A stretch of DNA of 64,000 bases from an uncultured Bacteroidales bacterium (GTDB lineage Bacteria; Bacteroidota; Bacteroidia; Bacteroidales; F082), in assembly GCA_905233685.1 (NCBI GenBank), contig CAJOEZ010000023.1, positions 40,984 through 104,983 of the forward strand, written 5' to 3'. The position numbers were made by a program, and so were the translations under genes. The notes under the pieces were generated by a model. It was not told the origin of the DNA. It ran no database searches and saw only the letters and a program-made list of their open reading frames with translations. How positions within the stretch are numbered: the stretch's first letter is position 1; each line of letters opens with the position of its first letter. Of the stretch, positions 52,758 to 61,690 are shown piece by piece.

Positions 52758-54626
52758 ATGAAAAAAGCCCTAAAAATAACCGGCATCACCTTGGCCGCTT
52801 TCGTTGGACTCGTGCTCATCGTTGTGGGCATCGCCTTGGCCATGCTCACCTCGTCGGGGCGGCTGACCAAAATAATAAAGCATTATGCTCCCCAACTTGT
52901 CAACTGCGAGACGGAGTTAGGCAAAGCCAGTCTGACTTTGTTCAAGACTTTTCCTAATGTCGGTGTGGGCATCGAGCACGTGGCGCTCATCAACCCGATG
53001 GGAGGCTCGCCTTCCGACACCTTGGCCAACATTGATGACCTGACGTTGGTGTTGGACATCAAGAAACTGCTGAAAGAGAAAGAAATTGTGGTCAGACAAT
53101 GTATCCTCGAGAATGCTTTTGTCAATATCTACACCGATTCCGTGGGCAACAGCAATCTCAACATCTTCAACACCCAAGACAACACAGACACCACAAGTTC
53201 AACTTTTGATTATCTTGTTAATCTCGAAGAGATAAAACTGAAAAACTCGACCGCGTTCTTGACCGACGTTCGCACTCAGTTTGCGATGCAAGTCATAGGG
53301 TTCGACTTGGACTTGAAAGGCAATTTCCAGGACAATGACCTCAATGCGGAGTTGAGCATGAAGGTGAATGATTTTGAGATGATGAACTATGCCGCTCCAT
53401 TCGCATTGAAAAACGTGAGCCTCGGTTTTAATGGCAGCATGAAGCAATTTGACCAAATCGAAGGCGTATTGACCGCGTTCAAGCCCGACTTTCACTTTCA
53501 TATCGATGAACCTTTGAAGAACGATACGGTCAACATCACACTGCCATTCCAATTCATCAGCAACATCGACTTCCTTTTCGACCCTAACCTGATTGACTTC
53601 AAGAACTGCACCTTCCGCTTGGGTCAGTCCGATTTGAGCCTGCAAGGCCGTGTCACCGGCATCAAGGACCAGATGGAAAGCCATGGGAGCACGGTAAAAG
53701 GAGAGCTCAAGCTAAACACTGACTTGTTGAATGTCAAAGAAATCGTGGAGCTGATCAATGGCTTGGACCTCTCCAAGGACGCAAAGCCCAAAGATACCGT
53801 AAACAAGGAGAGCGGCCCCTTCATGGTGCCGGAGGGCATTGACCTTGCCATCGACCTCAACACAAAGAAGACGGTTTACGGCAGTATCGATTTCGACGAT
53901 TTGAGAGGCACCGTTACCATGAAGGATAACGCTTTGGTTTTGCAGGAAATAAGCTTCACCAACAAGGCTGCCGGGGTACAGCTGTCGGCACTGTACCAGT
54001 CGCCGCACGAGGACAGCCTTTTCTTCGCCATGGACCTCCACCTAAAGGATATGCAAATTAAAGACCTGCTCCACCTGGTTCCCTATTTCGACACTTTGGT
54101 GCCCATGCTGAAGACCTTCGACGGACAGGCGGAGTTCAACATTGATGTCGAGACCAACCTCAAGCCGAACTATCAACCCAATATTTCCACTTTGCGCGCC
54201 GCAGCCAATGTCAAAGGCAAGAACCTGACTGTGAACGACAAATTCACCTTCACAAAAATCACCGACATGCTGCTTGTGAGCACAGATGGCGCGTATTGCG
54301 TCGACACACTTGACGTGCAACTCGCGTTTTTCGATAAAAAGCTCAACCTATGGCCTTCACAAATCGCCATTGGGAAGTACAAAGCCGTTGCCGATGGCTA
54401 CATGACCCCGGACAAGTACGCCGAGTATCATATTTCGCTGACTGAAACGCCCTTCCCGCTGCATCACGGGCTGAAAATATCGGGGCCGTTCGACAAATTG
54501 AAATTTGATTTGGAGACCAGCAAATACCCCACCCACTACAAACCCCTCAGCCGCAGCGAGCGCAAGCAGCTTCACGACAACATCAGGAAGAAGACGGCGG
54601 ACAGGTTGAAGGAAAAATCGTTGTAA
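52758..54626 (+). CDS. AsmA-family envelope protein
   Basis: 622 aa. One N-terminal TM helix (about 5-30), then a long periplasmic beta-helical domain (LTLFKTFPNVGVGIEHVALINP..., NLNIFNTQDN..., TNIKPNYQPNISTL region). AsmA-like proteins bridge the envelope and are linked to lipid transport or outer-membrane assembly. Co-directional with the interrupted gene just upstream (26 nt). Ends in a basic tail LKEKSL. Confidence 0.88.
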   Translation: MKKALKITGITLAAFVGLVLIVVGIALAMLTSSGRLTKIIKHYAPQLVNCETELGKASLTLFKTFPNVGVGIEHVALINPMGGSPSDTLANIDDLTLVLDIKKLLKEKEIVVRQCILENAFVNIYTDSVGNSNLNIFNTQDNTDTTSSTFDYLVNLEEIKLKNSTAFLTDVRTQFAMQVIGFDLDLKGNFQDNDLNAELSMKVNDFEMMNYAAPFALKNVSLGFNGSMKQFDQIEGVLTAFKPDFHFHIDEPLKNDTVNITLPFQFISNIDFLFDPNLIDFKNCTFRLGQSDLSLQGRVTGIKDQMESHGSTVKGELKLNTDLLNVKEIVELINGLDLSKDAKPKDTVNKESGPFMVPEGIDLAIDLNTKKTVYGSIDFDDLRGTVTMKDNALVLQEISFTNKAAGVQLSALYQSPHEDSLFFAMDLHLKDMQIKDLLHLVPYFDTLVPMLKTFDGQAEFNIDVETNLKPNYQPNISTLRAAANVKGKNLTVNDKFTFTKITDMLLVSTDGAYCVDTLDVQLAFFDKKLNLWPSQIAIGKYKAVADGYMTPDKYAEYHISLTETPFPLHHGLKISGPFDKLKFDLETSKYPTHYKPLSRSERKQLHDNIRKKTADRLKEKSL

Positions 54627-54647
54627 AATCAAGCTTGATTCAATCCG

Positions 54648-55472
54648 TCAAAACGCAAACTCATACCCCGCGCCAATCCAGCCCCGGAAGCCGGTTTCTT
54701 TGGTGTAGGATTTCAGTTTTGTGCCTTCAGCGTTGGCATCCACGACCTTGTCCATGATGTAATCGCCGAGGAAATAAAAGTTGAGCGTGCTGTGCCTGTC
54801 AATCTTGTAGTCCACGCCGATGGAGCCACGCAAGCGGTTGATGTAGCCACCGTTGAAGCCTTTAAGGAACCAGCCCGCCTCACCCGTTTCGAAATAGTCG
54901 TCGAGGGTGTAATAGGTGCTGCCGTCGAACGCCGCTTCGATGACGGGCGCGTTGAGATAATTGCGCAGCTCGATATAAGCGTAGGGTTGTACTGCGCCAA
55001 AACCACGGTATTTGGCCTTCAGGCGGCTCTTGAGCATCAGGGCGTTGGCTGGATTTTGATAGATGTTGTAGTCACCCGTGCGGTGCGTCAGTTGCAGGCG
55101 TTCCTTGAGCGAAAAATTCCAGTCGGCCACCTTGAGCGTGCCTTTCACATCGACCATGAAGCGGTGTCTCATGTTCTTAAAGGCTTGGTTGGTGCTGCTG
55201 TAGCCATTGATAAGGGCATAGCCAGCCCCTAACTTGATGAATTCGTTGACTTTATAGTTCAGTCCAAGCGTGGTTTGCAGGCGGTCGAGGCTGCCGAAAT
55301 TCTGGTCGAAGCGCACCTCTTCTTCAAGGGAAACATGCAGGCCACGCGTGATTCTCTTGTCCACGGACACGGAGATTCTGCCGCCAAATTCGGGGTCAAG
55401 GGCAACATCGGTCTGCGCCGATGCCAAAACGGGGAAAATCATTCCCAATAATATGATTATCTTGATTTTCAT
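54648..55472 (-). CDS. DUF2490 outer-membrane protein
   Basis: 274 aa from ATG 55472 (MKIKIIILLGMIFPVLASAQ, a signal peptide). The body is a small barrel with RISVSVDKRITRGLHVSLEEEVRFDQNFGSLDRLQTTLGLNYKVNEFIKLGAGY and an end in GWIGAGYEFAF. DUF2490 proteins are of unknown role. It follows the DUF4353 lipoprotein by 16 nt, in the same operon. Confidence 0.85.
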   Translation of the reverse strand: MKIKIIILLGMIFPVLASAQTDVALDPEFGGRISVSVDKRITRGLHVSLEEEVRFDQNFGSLDRLQTTLGLNYKVNEFIKLGAGYALINGYSSTNQAFKNMRHRFMVDVKGTLKVADWNFSLKERLQLTHRTGDYNIYQNPANALMLKSRLKAKYRGFGAVQPYAYIELRNYLNAPVIEAAFDGSTYYTLDDYFETGEAGWFLKGFNGGYINRLRGSIGVDYKIDRHSTLNFYFLGDYIMDKVVDANAEGTKLKSYTKETGFRGWIGAGYEFAF

Positions 55473-55488
55473 AACTCTAAACTCTATA

Positions 55489-57207
55489 CTAAAACGGTCC
55501 ATGTCCTCCGCCGCCACCTGGGCCTCCGCCACCGCCGCCCGTGTAGGATGACAGGCTGACCGCGGTACCGCCGGTGATGTCGGCATTCTCGAAAAACAGG
55601 TTGGCGAACCAACTCGTGCCGCCCGTAACGCTCACGCCCGACTTCAAAGTCGGGGTAGATTCGCCCGAAACCACGAGAGCCCGCGAGTTGGTGCTTGTCG
55701 GGGTGAAGAAGGCGTAGGTCTTGGTGCCGACGGTCATAACATACCATGTTTCCGCCGTCCACGACGAAGCTTGATAGCAGCTTTGCGTGAGCGACGACCC
55801 TTGCTCCAGTCCGCCAATGGCGATGAGGGTGCCGCCCGTCAGGTAGAGCTTGTAGCCGCCCTCGGTGTTGGCATCAATGGCCACCTCAGGCGAGCTGCTG
55901 CCGATGGCAAACACCAAGCCTCCCTTGATGTAGCAGTCGCCGTTGGAGTCGATGCCGTCGTTGCCGGAGGAAGCGCCGAACACCCGACCGCCCGAAATGG
56001 TCAAATCGCCGCCCGAGTTGATGGCATCGTCTGACTGGGAGTTGCCATACACCACGCCATCGGTGATGGTGATGCTGCCTTTGGCTTCGATGGCCTCGTG
56101 GTTGATGCTGTTGGCATACACCGTGCCGCCTGCGAAAATGAGATTGCCGTCACACTTGATGCCTTTGGCCGCGACGCCGTCGGAGCTGCTGCTGCCGCCA
56201 CCACCCGGAGGGAATCCGCCGCCACCGCTGTTGCCGTAATTGCTGCCTTTGGCGTAAACCTCCACCTGACCGCCGTTGAAGTAGCCGTTGCCGTCGCAAG
56301 AGATACCCTTGCCGCCCGTGCCAGTATTGACGATGGTCAGGCCGCCGCCGTTCATCCTGAAATAGCCGTCAGCCTTGATGCCTGCCGAGCCAGTATATTC
56401 ACCGTCCTCGCTGTCGTAGGCCGTGCCGCCCGTCACGTTGATGGAAGTCAAACCTCCGTCGATGACGACATAGCCGTCAGTGCTGAAGCCCTTCTTCATA
56501 TCGGCGGAGACGTTCACTTGGATGTCGCCGCCCGAAACGCGAATGCAGTCCTTGCCCCGGATGCCGTGTCCCGCCGAGGAGGTGACCTGCACTTCTCCCG
56601 ACTTGAAGCTCAGATAGTCGTCGCTGACAATTCCGTTTTTGCCCGTCGCGGTGACATAGAGCCGCCCCGAGCCGCTGAAGATGAACTGGCCTTCGCCGAA
56701 CATCGCGCCTTTTTCGTCCTCGCTGGAGGGCGTGTCGGTGTAGGAAGTGCCGTCGGCGAGGTCGTTGGTGCCGTTCAGCACGATGAAGGTTCGTTTGCCC
56801 TTGTTAGGCTCCGAAAGCGTTCCCTGCACATTGAGAGCGGCTCCGTTAGGGTTGACAAGGTAAACGCTGTTCAAAGTAATGGCTTGTTTCCGTGGGCTGT
56901 AGAGTTTGAAGAAACCGTCGGTGGTGCCGCCCGAAAGCTCGTACATCACGTATTCATCGCCGGAATAGACTAGGGTCACGTCGTTGCCGTTGATGGTCAC
57001 GGTGAAGTTGTCGTCGGCACCCGTCACGGAAGCGTCGCCGCTCTCGGAAAACGTCACAAAAACAGTTTGGGTGAAAACCGTGTTCTCAATGTCGTCTTCG
57101 GCATCGTCAGCCTCAACGGGATCGATGAGGACGATGTTGTCCTTTTGGCAGCCCGTCCAAAGGAACAAAAGCAGCGCTAACAGGCTTAAAAAGAGTGTTT
57201 TTTTCAT
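55489..57207 (-). CDS. Carbohydrate-binding domain (DUF4353) lipoprotein with Gly-rich tail
   Basis: 572 aa. Lipoprotein signal with C20 (LFLWTGC). A long right-handed beta-helix (repeated GDIQVN/GGTVYANS/DGVVYGNSQSDD-type units, about 160-470), the DUF4353 pattern. A Gly/Pro-rich insert (GGGGFPPGGGG, about 333-345) and a Gly-rich tail ending GGGGHGPF. Similar proteins sit beside CotH/VTC-type genes in other species; none is visible here. Surface-exposed; the ligand is unknown. Operon with DUF2490. Confidence 0.85.
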   Translation of the reverse strand: MKKTLFLSLLALLLFLWTGCQKDNIVLIDPVEADDAEDDIENTVFTQTVFVTFSESGDASVTGADDNFTVTINGNDVTLVYSGDEYVMYELSGGTTDGFFKLYSPRKQAITLNSVYLVNPNGAALNVQGTLSEPNKGKRTFIVLNGTNDLADGTSYTDTPSSEDEKGAMFGEGQFIFSGSGRLYVTATGKNGIVSDDYLSFKSGEVQVTSSAGHGIRGKDCIRVSGGDIQVNVSADMKKGFSTDGYVVIDGGLTSINVTGGTAYDSEDGEYTGSAGIKADGYFRMNGGGLTIVNTGTGGKGISCDGNGYFNGGQVEVYAKGSNYGNSGGGGFPPGGGGSSSSDGVAAKGIKCDGNLIFAGGTVYANSINHEAIEAKGSITITDGVVYGNSQSDDAINSGGDLTISGGRVFGASSGNDGIDSNGDCYIKGGLVFAIGSSSPEVAIDANTEGGYKLYLTGGTLIAIGGLEQGSSLTQSCYQASSWTAETWYVMTVGTKTYAFFTPTSTNSRALVVSGESTPTLKSGVSVTGGTSWFANLFFENADITGGTAVSLSSYTGGGGGGPGGGGGHGPF

Positions 57208-57359
57208 GTAATTGGTTCTTTTTTAAGAATAACGGTTCTTGTTTTGTTTTATTGCAATGCAGTTTGGTTATTCACCGACAATGCAGTCTTTCCTTGTTTT
57301 TCGTTTTTCCATCGCAGTAGTTCCTAATAGATTTTCTTTTCATGATAATCAGCGTTTTG

Positions 57360-57445
57360 CACCTTTTCAAGAGATAATAAGACCTAATTTTTACACCTTT
57401 TCAAGAGATAAACATAGGTTAATTCTACACCTTTTCAAAGGATAA
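57360..57445. repeat. Three 34-bp-period direct repeats, CACCTTTTCAAGAGATAA core
   Basis: Core CACCTTTTCAAGAGATAA at 57360-57377 and 57394-57411, and with two mismatches (CACCTTTTCAAAGGATAA) at 57428-57445. The period is exactly 34 bp, while the 16-bp spacers are unrelated. The core has partial dyad symmetry (CTTTTCAAGAG). It lies upstream of the DUF4353 gene on its 5' side. Confidence 0.85.
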
Positions 57446-57619
57446 TCGGGGAAAAAGAAACAAAAAATTCTCAATTTGAGGGCAAATCATGGCAAAAAAA
57501 ATACTATGTGTGCGTTGCTGGCGGATGGCAAAGCGGGCAAAACTGGCAGCAGACGTGCTCATTATGATTATTAAATGAACAAATTTTAAAATTTTTGAAT
57601 TTTGTTCACTGTAGTGAAC
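57446..57619. other. Gene-free stretch with inverted repeats
   Basis: The gap 57208-57617 has no gene. It holds the 34-bp repeats, then TGAACAAA (57576-57583) / TTTGTTCA (57601-57608), and overlapping it the perfect dyad GTTCACT-GT-AGTGAAC (57604-57619). The dyad abuts the DUF4143 remnant and may be a leftover regulatory site. Confidence 0.5.
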
Positions 57620-57878
57620 GGAGGTTAAGATTGGGCAACTGTATAGCGCTGAGATTGATTTTGTAGGCACCAAGGGCGATGATGTGGTCTATGTCCAGGC
57701 AGCCTACCTGATTACTGAGGAAAAGACATTCAACCGAGAGTTCGGCAACTTGATACCCATTAAGGACAACTATCCCAAGTACGTGATTTCCATGACCCCC
57801 TACATGGATTCTTCCAAGTGGGAAGGCATCATTCACATTCCGTTTGTCGAGTTCTTGAAAAGCGGATTCCGTCAATAG
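57618..57878 (+). pseudogene. C-terminal remnant of a DUF4143-type ATPase
   Basis: An 87-codon open stretch without its own start. It reads VKIGQLYSAEIDFVGTKGDDVVYVQAAYLITEEKTFNREFGNLIPIKDNYPKYVISM..., the nuclease-like tail of DUF4143 ATPases with E-I-D and YVQ. It is preceded in frame by TGA at 57615-57617. The ATPase part is missing, so this is a deletion remnant. Confidence 0.75.
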
Positions 57879-58126
57879 AAGACAACATTTCTGACGGAAA
57901 ATGACGGAGATTATTGTTGCAAATTGCCGCCATTTTCCACGCTTATTTATCCACGAAACGCATTTTTTTCTTTTCGTGGACGATTATGACGCACTTGTTT
58001 GTACAAAAACAACATGAAAGCATCTTCGAACAGATGTTTCTGTCACAAACTTATCAAATCTTTGTGACCATTTCCAAACTTGGCTTTTTGATTCCATCGC
58101 CCTTTAACAATCATTGGTCTCGGGAT

Positions 58127-58189
58127 TTAGAAGGCGTAGCCGAGGCCGAGTTTGCCTTCGAGGGTTTTGATTATGCGGCAGCCAATCAT
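58127..58189 (-). pseudogene. Possible C-terminal remnant of an outer-membrane protein
   Basis: Twenty codons ending KTLEGKLGLGYAF*, the typical last strand of a Bacteroidetes barrel protein with terminal Phe. No coding frame continues upstream. The gap 57879-58340 holds otherwise only this and the terminator at 58218. Confidence 0.25.
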
Positions 58190-58217
58190 TTATAGGTTTT
58201 GATATCCGCATCGACCT

Positions 58218-58250
58218 CCGCAAGGGTTTTCTTGACCTTTGCGGCGGTTT
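58218..58250 (+). terminator. Terminator-like hairpin
   Basis: CCGCAAGGG (58218-58226) / CCTTTGCGG (58236-58244), followed by a T-rich run. No intact gene upstream on this strand; it may belong to the deleted DUF4143 gene. Confidence 0.55.
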
Positions 58251-58277
58251 TTGTTTTCTGCATAGCGGGAAAATTTG

Positions 58278-58285
58278 TACTTTTG
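58278..58285 (+). promoter_or_regulatory. -7 box of the thioredoxin-like gene
   Basis: TACTTTTG, 55 nt before the ATG at 58341. Confidence 0.55.
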
Positions 58286-58340
58286 CGGCTAATTACGAAC
58301 ACTAAAATAAGTAATTGAAATTAAACTATAAACTAAAAAC

Positions 58341-59378
58341 ATGAAGACAAAACTATTGTATGCCGTTACCGTATTGTTGATGCTTAGTCTCAACGGATGC
58401 CACAACAACCTTCCTGAGTATTGCACTGTAAAAGGCACCATCAAAGGTGTGAAAGACGGAACAAAACTGGAATTACAGGATAGCTTCAACCATTGTAAAG
58501 CCATTGAAACAACTCGGGTCAAGGACGGGACCTTCGAGTTCCATCCTCACCTCACCACGCCGACCCATGTATATCTTTATGTGGTACGCGGTGAACAACT
58601 GAAGGACTTTTTCCTGGAGCCTGGTACAATCATCGTCGATGTGAATGCCTCTGACAAGGACGATTGGGCTATTAGCAACTCGACGGGCACTCCCTCTAAC
58701 GAAATCTTCAAAAAGATTGATGAACTAGAGGAAAGCGGCAATCAAAAGGCGGCCGATTCACTTAAGCAAGAAGTGATTAGAGCCGAACAGGCCGGACCTT
58801 TAGCATTGTATTATGCTGCTCATTGGAATTCATCGGTCGAAGCGCTTGGCATACTCGATCGCCTGACACCAGAGTTGAAGGAGATACCCTACGTTGACGA
58901 GCTGCGCGAAGAGCTCACGCGTCGTGCGAAGACAGAGCCGGCGCTTGAAGGTAACGTCCCCAATTTTTTCATTGACATGACCTATTGTGATGCTGATGGG
59001 AACCCCGTCAGCTTGAGTTCGGTGGTGAACAATCCTGCCAACCGTTACGTCATCCTGGATTTCTGGGCGACATGGTGCGGAGGATGCGTGGAGGCCATCC
59101 CAAAGCTTAAGGAGATTTACGCAAAGTATCACGAGAAGGGATTGGAGATTTATGCTGTAGCCGAAAATCCAGATGTGGATTATTGGAAGAAATATATCAA
59201 AGAAAACGATATGGTGTGGGTGAATGTGTGTGACGACAAGCCGACACGAAAAAACAGCAAAGCTTGGAATGATTATGCCCTTCCTGGCATCCCGACAACC
59301 CTGTTAATCGATGGCGAGACCGGTGCCATCATTGCCCGTGACTGTGATTTGGAGGCTGTCCTCAGTACTTTGCTTTAA
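58341..59378 (+). CDS. TlpA/ResA-like thioredoxin lipoprotein with DUF4369 domain
   Basis: 345 aa. Lipoprotein signal with C20 (LSLNGC). Residues 25-110 form a DUF4369-type beta domain (YCTVKGTIKGVKDGTKLELQD). Residues 205-345 form a thioredoxin-like domain with WCGGC (C246, C249) and cis-Pro in ALPGIPTTLLID. It reduces or relays thiols in the periplasm. It is followed after 14 nt by the aspartyl-protease-like gene, so the two form an operon. Confidence 0.9.
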   Translation: MKTKLLYAVTVLLMLSLNGCHNNLPEYCTVKGTIKGVKDGTKLELQDSFNHCKAIETTRVKDGTFEFHPHLTTPTHVYLYVVRGEQLKDFFLEPGTIIVDVNASDKDDWAISNSTGTPSNEIFKKIDELEESGNQKAADSLKQEVIRAEQAGPLALYYAAHWNSSVEALGILDRLTPELKEIPYVDELREELTRRAKTEPALEGNVPNFFIDMTYCDADGNPVSLSSVVNNPANRYVILDFWATWCGGCVEAIPKLKEIYAKYHEKGLEIYAVAENPDVDYWKKYIKENDMVWVNVCDDKPTRKNSKAWNDYALPGIPTTLLIDGETGAIIARDCDLEAVLSTLL

Positions 59379-59392
59379 TAATATAACATCCA

Positions 59393-60622
59393 ATGAAAAA
59401 GTATACTAGCTCTACTTCCCTAATAAAAACCGTTTTCATTGTCTTATTGACGGCATGGTTTTCATCTCCTTCAACGGCCCAAACGTTGGAATCCAAACGC
59501 TTCACGTTGGACCGTGAAAACTTCGTTGATACCATCAAGATAAAGATCTGGGATGGAGCGATAGTGGTTCCTGTTGAGATTGCTGGGAAAACACGGAATA
59601 TGATGTTCGACACGGGAGCGCAGACGGCCTTCTGGATCGGTGCTGAAGAGGATTGGATGATGCCATCGGGCGACAGCATCAAAGTGTATGATTCCCAAAA
59701 CCAATCGCAGAAAAAGGCCATTATCAAGTTCCCGTCTATCAAGATGGGAAACACCTCCATTGAGAACTATCCGATGATCGTAGACGAAGGGATGGGCGGC
59801 TGGACCTGTGGAGAAATAGACGGTGGATTGGGTTGCGACCTCGTCGCGAAAGGCCTTTCGTTCAAGTTCGACACGAAAGACAGCCTGATGATTGTAACCG
59901 ACCGCAAGGGGTTCTTCGCCAAAGAAGAGAAAGGACAACCCATGCTGAAATACAAGGAAGAAAACCATCCCCATGTGTTTGTGGAGTTCCCTTTCGACCG
60001 CATCAAGATGCTCTTCGATTCGGGTTATGTAGGCGGTTGGATCGATTTGCCGCAGTATTGGCTGAACCGGTGGTCGAAGGATGACAAAAAGATGCGGCGC
60101 GGACTCGAGGAAGTGACCGTGCAGGTGGACACGACCATCATTACCGCTGCCGGTCTTTTCGGCACCACCCATGAAACGGTTGAAGACAGGCTGCTCCACA
60201 TCCCTGAGACGAATCTGGGAGGCCTGATGCTCAAAGACCTATGGGTTTCGACAGGAGTCAATGGTGCAAAACTCGGTGCGGCTTTGCTGAAACATGTGTC
60301 ACTGATTATCGATGCGCACAAGAAACGTCTGGTCTTTCTCCCCCACGACGGGAATCCAAAGGTGGTCGTTGGAAACAAGGACAAAGAGTGTTTCGCCTTG
60401 ACCGCTGCGGAAGAGAGCGACACTCATGGCGCAATTAAGGCAGTCGTCCGCAAGGGATCGAAAGAATACCAGAAAGGGCTCCGCACAGGCGATTACTTGA
60501 TCAGCGCCGATGGTGTTCTTATTCCTGACATCTGCACCTATAAAGCCCTGAGACGTCAAGGCAAGTTGAAACACTTGGTGTTTCGTTCCCCCGATGGAAT
60601 AGAGAAAGAAATCGATTGGTAA
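59393..60622 (+). CDS. Retropepsin-like aspartyl protease with PDZ domain
   Basis: 409 aa. Signal-like N-terminus ending near PSTAQ. Two aspartyl-protease-like lobes: MFDTGAQTAFW (D73-T-G) and LFDSGYVGGW (D209-S-G), the pattern of single-chain bacterial retropepsins. The last about 80 residues are a PDZ domain (KAVVRKGSKEYQKGLRTGDYLISADGV). Periplasmic. Function unknown. Operon with the thioredoxin lipoprotein. Confidence 0.82.
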   Translation: MKKYTSSTSLIKTVFIVLLTAWFSSPSTAQTLESKRFTLDRENFVDTIKIKIWDGAIVVPVEIAGKTRNMMFDTGAQTAFWIGAEEDWMMPSGDSIKVYDSQNQSQKKAIIKFPSIKMGNTSIENYPMIVDEGMGGWTCGEIDGGLGCDLVAKGLSFKFDTKDSLMIVTDRKGFFAKEEKGQPMLKYKEENHPHVFVEFPFDRIKMLFDSGYVGGWIDLPQYWLNRWSKDDKKMRRGLEEVTVQVDTTIITAAGLFGTTHETVEDRLLHIPETNLGGLMLKDLWVSTGVNGAKLGAALLKHVSLIIDAHKKRLVFLPHDGNPKVVVGNKDKECFALTAAEESDTHGAIKAVVRKGSKEYQKGLRTGDYLISADGVLIPDICTYKALRRQGKLKHLVFRSPDGIEKEIDW

Positions 60623-60651
60623 AGTGCTGAACTGATTTCAGCAATTCGTTG

Positions 60652-61632
60652 CTAAACAAAGAACAAGCACACTCCTGCGACACTGATGATGGCTCCCAGC
60701 ACCTCTCGAAACGTCACTTTCTGATGGAACAGGAGGGCTGCCGGGGCAATGATGAGTATGGGTGTGAGCGCAAAGAGCGTCTGGGCAATGCCCGCCGAGG
60801 TGTATTGCGTGGCCAACAACGATGCGCTGACCCCAATGAATGGTCCGAATATGGTAGATGCCAGCACACACCACATCGCCTTGCGGTCGCTCACGGCGTG
60901 ACGCAACTGGGCAAGTCCGTCTTTGTTGAACAAAACCAGCGCCAGGAAAAAGCCCACCAATCCGATGTAAGCGCGGATAGTGGTAGCAGCAAAGGACATG
61001 CTGACGCTGACAGGCAGAGGTAACACGGCGTTGGCAAAGACAGAATCGCCTGAGATGCCAGCGGCAGTGAGGGCGGCGTCGTAATGCGTCAAGCCTACCT
61101 TGCTGAGCACCAAGCCGAAGCCTTGACAAATGCCAGCCATCGCTGCGAAAAAGATGCCTTTCGCTGGTAGCTTGAAATGGATGGCGGGATGTTCGGATTT
61201 GTCGCTCTTCGACAATATCGAAAGCGCAATGCCGCTCAGGGTGACGACCATGCCAACGATGGCGCTGGGGCGCATCTGCTCACCAAGGAGCAACCGTCCC
61301 GTGACTGCTGCCGTAGGTGCCGACAAAGTCATAAAGAGTTGACCGAAACGAGAACCTATCTTAATGTAGCCTTGCATCAGGCAGTAGTCGCCGATGACAT
61401 AACCCACCAAGCCCGATAGCAGCAGCCAAGTCCAAGTGCTGCCATCGGCATAGCGAGGATAAGGCACGCCCATCACCAGCCACAGCGTGACGGCAAGGAA
61501 CACCAGCGACATCGTCATGCGGATGGTGTTGAATGGCAGCGAGCCCATACGCTTCGAGCCCACCTCCGCAAACAAGGCAGTGGCAGTCCACGAAACGGCT
61601 ACGCCTAATGATATTAGTTCTCCGATAAACAT
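60652..61632 (-). CDS. EamA/DMT superfamily transporter
   Basis: 326 aa with ten TM segments in two EamA halves (about 3-150 and 165-325). Repeated EamA blocks are SRFGQLFMTLSAPTAAVTGRLLLGEQ and TSAGIAQTLFALTPILIIAPAALLFHQKVTFREVLGAIISVAGV. Exports metabolites or drugs; the substrate is unknown. Its ATG lies about 9 nt from the -7 box, so its mRNA is almost leaderless. Convergent with the protease gene (29 nt gap; a short hairpin at 60624-60642). Confidence 0.9.
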   Translation of the reverse strand: MFIGELISLGVAVSWTATALFAEVGSKRMGSLPFNTIRMTMSLVFLAVTLWLVMGVPYPRYADGSTWTWLLLSGLVGYVIGDYCLMQGYIKIGSRFGQLFMTLSAPTAAVTGRLLLGEQMRPSAIVGMVVTLSGIALSILSKSDKSEHPAIHFKLPAKGIFFAAMAGICQGFGLVLSKVGLTHYDAALTAAGISGDSVFANAVLPLPVSVSMSFAATTIRAYIGLVGFFLALVLFNKDGLAQLRHAVSDRKAMWCVLASTIFGPFIGVSASLLATQYTSAGIAQTLFALTPILIIAPAALLFHQKVTFREVLGAIISVAGVCLFFV

Positions 61633-61637
61633 TTCGG

Positions 61638-61668
61638 GCGCAAAGATAGAAATTGTTTATCTTTGCGC
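61638..61668. promoter_or_regulatory. Nearly palindromic divergent promoter
   Basis: GCGCAAAGATA (61638-61648), 9 nt, TATCTTTGCGC (61658-61668). Each arm is a perfect -7 box (TATCTTTG), one for the DMT gene on the minus strand and one for the flavin-reductase-like gene on the plus strand. The dyad itself could bind a dimeric regulator. Confidence 0.8.
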
Positions 61669-61690
61669 TTCAATAAACACATCATTTTCA

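Noticed and set aside
57360..57445. CRISPR array
   Set aside because: Only three 18-bp cores with 16-bp spacers, far too short for CRISPR repeats and spacers, and no cas gene is near.
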